Below, one piece after another: positions 33,560 to 40,493 of a stretch of DNA of 42,308 nt (position 1 is its first letter; each line of letters opens with the position of its first letter). The DNA lies in assembly GCF_900142135.1 (NCBI RefSeq), contig NZ_FQZU01000047.1, forward strand, positions 1 through 42,308, read 5' to 3'. This stretch comes from Desulfatibacillum alkenivorans DSM 16219. Lineage in GTDB: Bacteria; Desulfobacterota; Desulfobacteria; Desulfobacterales; Desulfatibacillaceae. The position numbers and the translations under genes are program-made. The notes beneath the pieces are model-generated. The model was not told where the DNA came from and ran no database searches. It saw only the letters and a program-made list of their open reading frames with translations.

Positions 33560-35605
33560 CTACGCCTTGCGAAAAACAGGCTCCACGGGTTTGCCTTCCA
33601 AACGCTCTTCCACGTCGTTCTTGTCTATGGCTTTCGCCAGGATTTCCATGGCGGCCCTGTATGCTCTCAGGGTGTGTTCGATGTCCGCATGGGTGTGGGA
33701 GAAGCACATGTTCTGCCCTCCGGAAAAAAGCACGCCCCGCTTGAGGCATTCCTGTTGGAAAAGGCTCTTTAACAACAAGGACTCCTCGCCGGACTTCTCC
33801 TTGAAAGTCATAAGGCTTCTGGGCTCATAGCCAATGCAGTTTATATGGTCCTCCAGGCCGAATTCCCGGGCGAGAACCGTGGCTCCGTCCATGAGAATTC
33901 CGCCCAACTCCCACAAATGGGGAAAGATGTTCTTGCTCCTGATAACCTCTATGGTTGCTTTGGCTGCGGCCAGGGAAACGGCCTCGCCTCCAAAGGTGAA
34001 GGAAAAGAATATCTCGTCAAAAAGCTCCATAACCGGCCTGCGGCCGACTACCGCGGAAATGGGAAAGCCGTTGGCCATGGCCTTGCCCACACAAGCCAGG
34101 TCGGGAGTCACCCCAAAGTATTCCTGGGCGCCGCCCAAAGCCAGGCGGAATCCGGTGATGACCTCGTCAAAAATCAACAAGGCGCCATTCTCATGGGCCA
34201 GGTTTTTAACATCCTGCAAATATCCCTCGTAGGGGCGGACAACGCCCACGGGCTCCATGATGACTGCGGCTATCTTGCCGGGAAACTTCTCAAACAGGGA
34301 TTTCAGGCTGTCCAAGTCATTGTACGCAAAGCCCTTGCTCAGGGCGGCGGTGGTTTCGGGCACGCCCCGGTTGCGGGTGGTGGTTCCGATGTACCAGTCC
34401 TGCCAGCCGTGGTATCCGCAAAAAGCAATCATGTCGCGATTGGTGTAGGCCCTGGCCGCACGCACGGCGCCGGCCGTGACGTCCGAACCGTTTTTGCCGA
34501 ACCGGACCATCTCCGCGCAGGGGATGATCTCCGTCAGCATTTGGGCGACTTCCACTTCCAGAGGATGAGGCAGGGAAAAGGCGATTCCCTCCCGGGCCTG
34601 GGCTGTTGCAGCTTCGGTGACTTCGGGATAGTTGTGCCCCAGGATGATCGGCCCCAACGCCATGGGAAAGTCGATAAACTCATTGCCGTCCACGTCCCAA
34701 ACATGGCTGCCCTTCCCTTTTTGCAAAAACACGGGCGCCGCCCCCCTGACAAACTGGGTGGGGCACTTGGAAAAAGTCTGGCTGGCGGAGGGTATGAGCT
34801 TTTTCGCTTGTTCCAGCATGGCTTCGGATTTATCCAAAACCAGCTTTTCGCCCGGCATGGGGTCTTCCTTGACCAGGGTTTTATAAAAACCCTCATTGCG
34901 TATTTTACCGGCGTTAATGTCTATCAATTGAGGCTCCTTTTGTAATAGATCCAAAACCTGTTCCAGGCCGAAGCCGGAGGCGCCCAACCTGGCGTACAGC
35001 TCCCGGACGAATTCCAGGTCCTGGGGCTCGTCCACAGTCAGCCGCAAATCCTTGTAAGCCAGCTCCGTCTCGTTCTCCACATTGACGCGAGAGAAATCCG
35101 GAGAATTGCGGATGAAAGGCGTTACATGCTCTCTATCCCCCGGCAAGGTCGCGGTTTTCCACGCCGTCTCCAGCGCTTCCATGGAGAAAACCTCCACGTC
35201 CAGGCCGTCGGGATAGGTGTAAACCAGGATATTGGCCGCGTAATCGCATTTGCTTTGTTGATAGGCGGCGGCCACTTTGTCCACAACCGACGGGTCCAGG
35301 CAGGGGCAATCGCCGGTCACCCTGACGACCACGGACGCCTGATGCTCCTTGGCGGCCTGATAAAACCTGTCCAACACGTCGTCCTCGCTGCCCCTAAAAC
35401 ACGGGATTTTTTCCCTGGAGCATAACTCGGCCACCGGATCGTCCCCCGGCCTTGTTGATGTGGCGACAAGGGTTTTGTCCACCAGCCGGGCGCTTTGCAG
35501 GCGGTTTACCACATGCAAAAGCATGGGCTTGCCGGCGATGTCTTCCAACACCTTGCCCGGCAGCCTTGTGGAGCCCATGCGGGCCTGTATCACGCCTAAA
35601 ATCAT
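33560..35605 (-). CDS. Fusion: SpsF-type cytidylyltransferase plus class III (HemL-like) aminotransferase
   Basis: 681 residues from the ATG at 35605, which overlaps the previous stop as ATGA; the longer frame to 35809 is Arg-rich and not used. Residues 1-245: an SpsF-like nucleotidyltransferase (GVIQARMGSTRLPGKVL, VRVTGDCPCLDP), expected to make the CMP-sugar. Residues about 250-681: PLP aminotransferase of the glutamate-1-semialdehyde aminomutase type (FGKNGSDVTAGAVRAAR, LLIFDEVITGFR, PLP Lys508 in CVGKAMANGFP). The two parts are in one frame with no sign of a frameshift. No separate NeuA-type PseF is in the window, so this domain probably fills that role. Its upstream neighbour is an oxidoreductase. 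Confidence 0.88.
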   Translation of the reverse strand: MILGVIQARMGSTRLPGKVLEDIAGKPMLLHVVNRLQSARLVDKTLVATSTRPGDDPVAELCSREKIPCFRGSEDDVLDRFYQAAKEHQASVVVRVTGDCPCLDPSVVDKVAAAYQQSKCDYAANILVYTYPDGLDVEVFSMEALETAWKTATLPGDREHVTPFIRNSPDFSRVNVENETELAYKDLRLTVDEPQDLEFVRELYARLGASGFGLEQVLDLLQKEPQLIDINAGKIRNEGFYKTLVKEDPMPGEKLVLDKSEAMLEQAKKLIPSASQTFSKCPTQFVRGAAPVFLQKGKGSHVWDVDGNEFIDFPMALGPIILGHNYPEVTEAATAQAREGIAFSLPHPLEVEVAQMLTEIIPCAEMVRFGKNGSDVTAGAVRAARAYTNRDMIAFCGYHGWQDWYIGTTTRNRGVPETTAALSKGFAYNDLDSLKSLFEKFPGKIAAVIMEPVGVVRPYEGYLQDVKNLAHENGALLIFDEVITGFRLALGGAQEYFGVTPDLACVGKAMANGFPISAVVGRRPVMELFDEIFFSFTFGGEAVSLAAAKATIEVIRSKNIFPHLWELGGILMDGATVLAREFGLEDHINCIGYEPRSLMTFKEKSGEESLLLKSLFQQECLKRGVLFSGGQNMCFSHTHADIEHTLRAYRAAMEILAKAIDKNDVEERLEGKPVEPVFRKA

Positions 35606-36606
35606 GAGCCGGTTTCCTCCATGGGTCTGGCTATCCGCCCTTCCAGGGAGGAGCGTTTCGCGGCCAGGATAATTTGCAGGATGCGTTTCCCTTCCCTGAA
35701 ATCCGTCGCGGCCGGGCTTCCGGTTTTGATGCAGGAAATGAAATGGCGCATTTGCTCCACATACATGAGGTTGATGTCGTAGTCCTTGGGCTGAGGATAC
35801 TCCCGCCATGAATTTTCAACGGCCAGAAACAACCGGATTTTTCCCTGGTTGAAATCCCAGGTCATGGTTCCTTTTTCTCCAAAAAACTCGTAAGTGCGCT
35901 GGTACGCCCTCTGGGTGTAATCCAGATGAACTTCGGCCATGGCCCCGGAAGCAAACCGAATCAGCACCTCGGCCGTGTCTTCGGTCTGGATGTCCAGGCT
36001 GCTTATTTTGTCCGAAAAGCAGAACACATCGAGCGCTCCGCCTAAAAACCAGGCCATGTATCCCAGTTCGTGGGAGTCCAGAAGAACGCCCCCTCCCAAA
36101 TCGGATCGCGCGCTGTATCCGTTGCGGAAATCCTCGTAGGGATGCCAATCAGGCAGATATTGGCCGAACTGGCAGCGGGCGGAGGTAATTTTCCCCAAAA
36201 CCCCGGAGTCGAAGATCTCCTTCATTTTTATAAAGATGGGGTGAAACTTGAAATTGGAGCCCACCATGTTCACCAGGCCGCGTTTTTCCGCCTCCTGGAC
36301 CAGGGCGGCCACGTGGCCCATGGTGTGGGACAGGGGCTTTTCCACAAAACAGTGGCAGCCGGCGGCAAGGCAATCCATGGCCTGTTGGGCGTGCATGCTG
36401 TTGGGCGAGCATACCAGGGCCGCGTCCGGCTTTTGCTCCAGGGCCTCCTCCAGATTGGAAAAGCCTTTGGCTTCAAACTCCTCCCGCGCCCTTTCCAGGC
36501 GTTCGGGAGTGGGGTCCATAGCCAAAAGATCTTCCTCGCCCAGGCGCTTTAGATTGCCCAGGTGCCGCCTTCCTATGGAGCCGCAGCCAATGACCAGAAT
36601 CTTCAT
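35602..36606 (-). CDS. Gfo/Idh/MocA family oxidoreductase
   Basis: 334 residues starting MKILVIGCGSIGRRHLGNL, an NAD(P)-binding Rossmann fold, followed by the family's EKPLSHT motif and a C-terminal alpha/beta domain with LGGGVLLDSHELGYMAWF. It has ATGA overlaps with both neighbours, pseC and the aminotransferase fusion. Members of this family oxidise a sugar hydroxyl before transamination, as in WbpB/WbpE and GnnA/GnnB. The pairing here suggests that it makes the keto sugar used by the fused aminotransferase (inference). Confidence 0.88.
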   Translation of the reverse strand: MKILVIGCGSIGRRHLGNLKRLGEEDLLAMDPTPERLERAREEFEAKGFSNLEEALEQKPDAALVCSPNSMHAQQAMDCLAAGCHCFVEKPLSHTMGHVAALVQEAEKRGLVNMVGSNFKFHPIFIKMKEIFDSGVLGKITSARCQFGQYLPDWHPYEDFRNGYSARSDLGGGVLLDSHELGYMAWFLGGALDVFCFSDKISSLDIQTEDTAEVLIRFASGAMAEVHLDYTQRAYQRTYEFFGEKGTMTWDFNQGKIRLFLAVENSWREYPQPKDYDINLMYVEQMRHFISCIKTGSPAATDFREGKRILQIILAAKRSSLEGRIARPMEETGS

Positions 36607-37820
36607 GCGCGCCCTCCCTGTTTAAGGATTTCCAGCAGCGTCCGGCTTACCTTTGCCGCCTGCTCCCTGGTGAGGGAGGCGAACATGGGCAGGGACAGGG
36701 TTTGGTCGTAATACTCCCAGGCATTGGGGCACGTGGAGGAGTCGTACCCCAGCATTTGATAATACGGATGGGAATGCACGGGGATGTAATGAACCTGTGA
36801 CCCGATGCCTTTGTCGTGCAACTGCTGCATGACCTGGGTGCGTTCCAAGCCCAGGCCTTTAAAATCAATGCGCACCGGATACAAATGGTAGGACGACTTA
36901 TAGCCTTTGGGTTCCTGGGGCGTCTTTACAAAAGGGCTGTCTCCCAGGTCCTCCTCATACCATTTGGCGGCCCGCCGCCGGGCCTGGACGAATTGTTCGA
37001 TTTTTTTCAGTTGAGACAGGCCCAGGGCGCAATTCAAGTCCGGCAGGCGGAAGTTAAAGCCAAGCTCCAGCATTTCATAGTATCCGGGCACATTTTGCCC
37101 GGCATATTTTGCCCATACTTCCCGTTTTCTGTAGAGTTGAGGGTCCTTTGTAATGCCGTGAGACCTGAAAAGTTTAAGCCGGTGATAGAGCTCCCTGTCG
37201 TTGGTGACGATCATGCCGCCTTCGCCGGTGGTGATGTGCTTGACCGGATGAAAGGAAAACACAGCCATGTGGCTGTGGCGGCAGGATCCCACTTTGACGG
37301 TCTCGCCGGTTTCCGGATCCTCATAAGTCGCGCCCAGTGCGTGGCATGCGTCTTCGATGACCACCATCCCGAATTTCTGGGACAGGGCGTAAATCTCAGG
37401 CATGTTGCAGGGAAGGCCCGCGTAATGGACCGGAATGACTCCCCGGAGAGGAGCGTTAAGGTCCAGATGCTCCCTGAGCTTTTTGGGATCCAGGTTGACG
37501 GTTTCGGGATCAATGTCCAGAAACACGGGGTCCGCCTTGCAATATATGGCGCTGTTGGAGCTGGCCGCAAAGGTGATGGGCGGCACAGCCGCCGTGTCTC
37601 CGGGCCCCATGCCGGAAACCCGGGCGGCCATGGCCAGAGCGGCCGTGCCCGAGTTGACGGCTACGGCGAAGTCCGCCCCGGTATAGGCGGCAAAGGCCTC
37701 TTCGAACTCTTCCACCTTGGGGCCCTGGGTCAGCCAGTCGGATCTCAGCGCACGGACCACCTCCTTGATGTCTTCTTCATCCACCACCTGGCGTCCGTAA
37801 GGTATAAATGCGTCTTCCAT
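36603..37820 (-). CDS. pseC: UDP-4-amino-4,6-dideoxy-N-acetyl-altrosamine transaminase PseC
   Basis: 405 residues from the ATG at 37820, which is better spaced from GGAAAGAG than the Met two codons earlier (37826). DegT/DnrJ/EryC1 aminotransferase: AVAVNSGTAALAMA, VIEDACHALGA and the PLP Lys194 in FHPVKHITTGEGG. Together with PSDWLTQGP-like start (SDWLTQGPKVEEFE) this agrees with PseC. It adds the 4-amino group to the PseB product. It starts about 47 bases after the pseB stop and ends overlapping the oxidoreductase. Confidence 0.92.
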   Translation of the reverse strand: MEDAFIPYGRQVVDEEDIKEVVRALRSDWLTQGPKVEEFEEAFAAYTGADFAVAVNSGTAALAMAARVSGMGPGDTAAVPPITFAASSNSAIYCKADPVFLDIDPETVNLDPKKLREHLDLNAPLRGVIPVHYAGLPCNMPEIYALSQKFGMVVIEDACHALGATYEDPETGETVKVGSCRHSHMAVFSFHPVKHITTGEGGMIVTNDRELYHRLKLFRSHGITKDPQLYRKREVWAKYAGQNVPGYYEMLELGFNFRLPDLNCALGLSQLKKIEQFVQARRRAAKWYEEDLGDSPFVKTPQEPKGYKSSYHLYPVRIDFKGLGLERTQVMQQLHDKGIGSQVHYIPVHSHPYYQMLGYDSSTCPNAWEYYDQTLSLPMFASLTREQAAKVSRTLLEILKQGGRA

Positions 37821-37867
37821 GACCATGCTCTTTCCAATGTTTGCGCCCTTAAGCGGCGCATAGGAGG

Positions 37868-39124
37868 TTAGCCGGCGCTCACCACATCCTGGGGGGCGCG
37901 CACGGGCACAGACAATTCATCCCGGATGATTTTTTTCAGGTCTTTTTCCGTCAGCCACTGGGCGTTGGTATTGCTGGAATACACAAAGCCTTCGGGAACC
38001 GCCTGGCCGGAGGAATAATCCCCCTTTTCCCACCAGGAAAGGGCCGGCATGATGACGTACATGCCTTTGTAAGCAATGGTGTTGCGTCCGTCTTCCTCGG
38101 TGATCATGGACTCGTGGAGCTTTTCGCCCGGACGGATGCCAATGAAGTCCACCTTGCAGCCGGGCGCCACGGCTTTGGCCAGGTCCATGACCTTCATGCT
38201 GGGGATGATGGGCACAAAAATCTCGCCGCCCTGCATGTGGGTCAGGCCGTTGACCACCAATTCCACGGCCCTGTCCAGGGTGATCCAGAAACGGGTCATG
38301 CGGCTGTCCGTGACGGTGACCTTGCCGGTCTTGGCTTGCTCCAGAAACAATGGGATGACGCTTCCGCGGCTGCCGATGACGTTTCCGTAGCGCACGCAGG
38401 AGAAGCAGGTGCCCCGTTCGCCGGTGTAGGAATTGCCCTGGATGAAAATCTTTTCGGCGCAGAGTTTGGTGGCGCCGTAGAGGTTCACCGGGTTGACCGC
38501 CTTGTCCGTGGAAAGGGCCATGACTTTTTTAACGCCGGCGTCAATGGCGGCGTCGATGATGTTCTGCGCCCCTATAATATTGGTCTTGACCGCTTCCAAG
38601 GGGTTGTATTCGCAGGCGGGGACTTGCTTAAGAGCCGCGGCGTGCACCACGATGTCCACCCCTTCCATGGCCCGGCGCATACGTTCCTTGTCCCGAACGT
38701 CCCCGATGAAGTAGCGCAGCTTTTCCTCGCCAAACTCCCGGCGCATTTCGTGTTGTTTAAGTTCATCCCGGGAATACACCCGGATTACCCGGGGATTGTA
38801 TTTGGCCAGGATGGAGCGGCAGAAATGCTTGCCAAAGGAGCCCGTGCCTCCGGTGACCAGAATGCACTGGTTATCCAGGTCCAAAGGCCCTTTGCCGCCC
38901 GAACCTTTGGACAGCATTTGCTTGGTCTGACGGATGCTCTGGTTTTTCTTACGAATAAGATCCTTGATTTTGAGAAAATTCTTAAGGTCCCTGTCCGTAT
39001 ACCTTCTTTGCCCGCCAGGGGTTCGGACCGGCTTGATGAGGTCGGAAAATTCGGACTCCCAATACCTGACCGTGGATCTGGGAACATCCAATTTTTTGCT
39101 CAACTCATGAATTTTGTATTCCAT
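37868..39124 (-). CDS. pseB: PseB (UDP-GlcNAc 4,6-dehydratase, 5-inverting) fused to an N-terminal MerR-type HTH domain
   Basis: 418 residues, versus about 330 for PseB. Residues 1-72 form a MerR-type DNA-binding domain: YKIHELSKKLDVPRSTVRYW and PVRTPGGQRRYTDRDL, followed by a helix (KNFLKIKDLIRKKNQSIRQT). A short linker leads to PseB from about 85: TGGTGSFG (Rossmann), SRDELKQHEM, AAALKQVPACEYNP, and STDKAVNPVNLYGATK with Asp207, Lys208, Tyr216 and Lys220. The enzyme removes water from UDP-GlcNAc and inverts C5, the first step to pseudaminic acid. No ribosome binding site is seen before the internal Met70, so a separate PseB start is unlikely. First gene of the 19-kb operon, with a sigma-54 promoter about 120 bases upstream. 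Confidence 0.93.
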   Translation of the reverse strand: MEYKIHELSKKLDVPRSTVRYWESEFSDLIKPVRTPGGQRRYTDRDLKNFLKIKDLIRKKNQSIRQTKQMLSKGSGGKGPLDLDNQCILVTGGTGSFGKHFCRSILAKYNPRVIRVYSRDELKQHEMRREFGEEKLRYFIGDVRDKERMRRAMEGVDIVVHAAALKQVPACEYNPLEAVKTNIIGAQNIIDAAIDAGVKKVMALSTDKAVNPVNLYGATKLCAEKIFIQGNSYTGERGTCFSCVRYGNVIGSRGSVIPLFLEQAKTGKVTVTDSRMTRFWITLDRAVELVVNGLTHMQGGEIFVPIIPSMKVMDLAKAVAPGCKVDFIGIRPGEKLHESMITEEDGRNTIAYKGMYVIMPALSWWEKGDYSSGQAVPEGFVYSSNTNAQWLTEKDLKKIIRDELSVPVRAPQDVVSAG

Positions 39125-39214
39125 TGCGTCACCATTCTTCTTTTGGCCCCGGAAACGGAGCCATGCCCCTTGCGGGCGGTTTTTAAGATGCCTTCGATGT
39201 CAAACCTTAGGTTC

Positions 39215-39238
39215 AACTTCGAGATTTACTTTGAAGTT
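39215..39238. promoter_or_regulatory. Inverted repeat at the start of the sugar operon transcript, possible operator
   Basis: AACTTC (39215-39220) and GAAGTT (39233-39238) form a perfect six-base inverted repeat with a 12-base spacer. It lies directly downstream of the -12 element of the sigma-54 promoter, covering the predicted start point. A second imperfect repeat (AACCT/AGGTT) is adjacent. It is a candidate binding site for the MerR domain fused to PseB. Confidence 0.4.
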
Positions 39239-39244
39239 TGGCTT

Positions 39245-39260
39245 TGCAATTGATGTGCCA
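39245..39260 (-). promoter_or_regulatory. Sigma-54 promoter of the pseudaminic acid operon
   Basis: The minus strand reads TGGCACATCAATTGCA, a close match to TGGCAC-N5-TTGCA with GG-N10-GC spacing. The predicted start is near 39234, about 110 bases before the pseB ATG. Confidence 0.87.
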
Positions 39261-39345
39261 TGGTTGAGGGCTTTTTAAGGACCTGACGCAAAATTCCAGC
39301 CGCCGGCTTGGGTGTAAAAAATTTCTTTATGGAAAATACATAACA

Positions 39346-39361
39346 TGGTACAGTGTATGCA
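39346..39361 (+). promoter_or_regulatory. Sigma-54-like promoter toward flgM
   Basis: The plus strand reads TGGTACAGTGTATGCA. It has the invariant GG-N10-GC and differs from TGGCAC-N5-TTGCA at one base in each element. It is 227 bases upstream of the first plus-strand gene. Confidence 0.5.
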
Positions 39362-39540
39362 AAAGGTTGGGACCCAAGTATTTACGGTGGGAAAAAACGC
39401 ACATTCCGCCGGGGGGGGGTCAGAGTCGATCCCTTTGTTTTGACAGGGCGACAAACTTTTGACGCCCAAGCCCAAAGATACGGGATTTTTTAATCCTCGT
39501 CATTTTTTTCATGTTTCAGGAAAATTCTCATCTTTTTTCC

Positions 39541-39567
39541 TCAAGTTTTCTAACGGGGTTCCGATGA
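39541..39567 (+). promoter_or_regulatory. Sigma-28-like promoter of the flgM operon
   Basis: TCAAGTTT (39541-39548), 11 bases, TCCGATGA (39560-39567); 7 of 8 and 6 of 8 matches to the FliA consensus with exact spacing. It is about 20 bases before the first gene's start codon, leaving a leader of roughly 14 bases with GAGGTG and AAAGGA. Confidence 0.7.
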
Positions 39568-39587
39568 GATGACTGAGGTGAAAGGAA

Positions 39588-40007
39588 ATGACGATTAATA
39601 CGTATCAAGTACATAATGTGTTGAGGGCATACGGCAGGCAGCTAAGCACAGGCAAGCGCCTGGCCCGCCAGACCGCCAAGGAAACTCCGGCGCCAGCGGA
39701 TAAAATCACCATTTCCACAGAGGCCCGGAAGAAATCCGTTGTCGATAAAGTCACTTCGGATATCATCGACCGCATTTACCATGAGGGACCCAACGAAACC
39801 CTTGAAAAGGAAGTGTTCAAGGAGCTTGAGGATGAATTCGGGAATCCTCTCTCAATCGGACGCAAAGGCACCGAGATGGTCTTCAGGGCTATCGGAAAGC
39901 GGTTGGGAGAAGATATCCAGGAATTGTCGCAAGAGGATTCCGATCGGTTGAAAGCTCGACTGGAAGAGATCACTCGGGACAAGGTCCAGCAGAACATGCT
40001 TCAGTAG
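39588..40007 (+). CDS. DVU0524-like FlgM-associated protein
   Basis: 139 residues starting MTINTYQVHNVLRAYGRQL; soluble, highly charged and mainly helical, without a signal peptide. The opening residues and the position directly before flgM match the small DVU0524-type protein that accompanies FlgM in Desulfovibrio and relatives; its biochemical role is not established to my knowledge. The C-terminal half (about 60-135) is rich in Glu, Lys and Arg with probable coiled coil. Transcribed with flgM, 17 bases apart, from sigma-28-like and perhaps sigma-54-like promoters. Confidence 0.8.
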   Translation: MTINTYQVHNVLRAYGRQLSTGKRLARQTAKETPAPADKITISTEARKKSVVDKVTSDIIDRIYHEGPNETLEKEVFKELEDEFGNPLSIGRKGTEMVFRAIGKRLGEDIQELSQEDSDRLKARLEEITRDKVQQNMLQ

Positions 40008-40024
40008 GTTATAGGGAGTCCGCC

Positions 40025-40345
40025 ATGAAAGTAACAAACAACAATTATGAGATAAGCAAGTATCTCAACGAAACAGCTACCAGGGAAAGCCAGAAAGCCG
40101 CGGAGACCGACGCCAAGTCCAATCAGACCCAGGCCGCTGGAGCGACGGGACAAGACGTGGTCGTCGAGTTGTCTCAAACATCTCAGGAGGTTCAGATGGC
40201 TCGCGAAGTGATCGAGCAGCAGCCCGACATGCGGGAAGAAAAGGTAGCTGCGTTGAAAGCGCAAATGGAAAGCGGCTCTTACGAGGTAAATCCGGAGAAG
40301 ATCGCCGAAAAAATGCTCCGTATGTTTATGGACGAAACCGGCTGA
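40025..40345 (+). CDS. flgM: Anti-sigma-28 factor FlgM
   Basis: 106 residues starting MKVTNNNYEISKYL. The N-terminal half is disordered and the C-terminal half has the FlgM pattern: VELSQTSQEVQMAREVI, then VAALKAQMESGSYEVNPEKIAEKML. FlgM holds sigma-28 (FliA) inactive until it is exported after hook completion, delaying fliD, fliS and flagellin transcription. All these genes have sigma-28-like promoters in this window. FliA itself is not encoded here. It is followed by a strong terminator. Confidence 0.92.
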   Translation: MKVTNNNYEISKYLNETATRESQKAAETDAKSNQTQAAGATGQDVVVELSQTSQEVQMAREVIEQQPDMREEKVAALKAQMESGSYEVNPEKIAEKMLRMFMDETG

Positions 40346-40391
40346 TTCACCGCCTCGGGAGTACGCTCCCGGAACATCGTCCATTAAAGAT

Positions 40392-40443
40392 AAAACCACG
40401 GGCGACAAGCGTGTTATTCCGCTTGCCGCCCGTGGTTTTTTAT
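40392..40443 (+). terminator. Intrinsic terminator of the flgM operon
   Basis: A long stem (40392-40404 plus 40406-40411 with 40420-40425 plus 40427-40439, one mismatch, eight-base loop) followed on plus by a T-rich tail. It is about 45 bases after the flgM stop. Confidence 0.92.
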
Positions 40444-40493
40444 TGACAGGCAAATTTCAAGCATACATATGTAAATATTTGATTTTAATAAAT

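Larger units (their letters stand above)
39125..39587. other. Divergent control region between the sugar operon and flgM operon
   Basis: A 463-base stretch without a gene. It holds a minus-strand sigma-54 promoter (39245-39260) with an inverted repeat at the predicted start (39215-39238), a plus-strand sigma-54-like site (39346-39361) and a plus-strand sigma-28-like promoter (39541-39567). No other gene or RNA was recognised. A nine-G run is present at 39411-39419. The space between the divergent sigma-54 sites could hold enhancer-binding sites, which I cannot identify by eye. Confidence 0.7.

Noticed and set aside
38909-38917. Internal Met70 of the MerR-PseB gene as the true start of a normal PseB
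   Set aside because: No Shine-Dalgarno sequence precedes it, and the 70 residues before it make a convincing MerR-type domain in the same frame, with their own start and promoter.
39411-39419. Run of nine G in the control region as a phase-variable switch
   Set aside because: It lies outside coding sequence and not between the -35 and -10 of a recognised promoter. A single read cannot show length variation.
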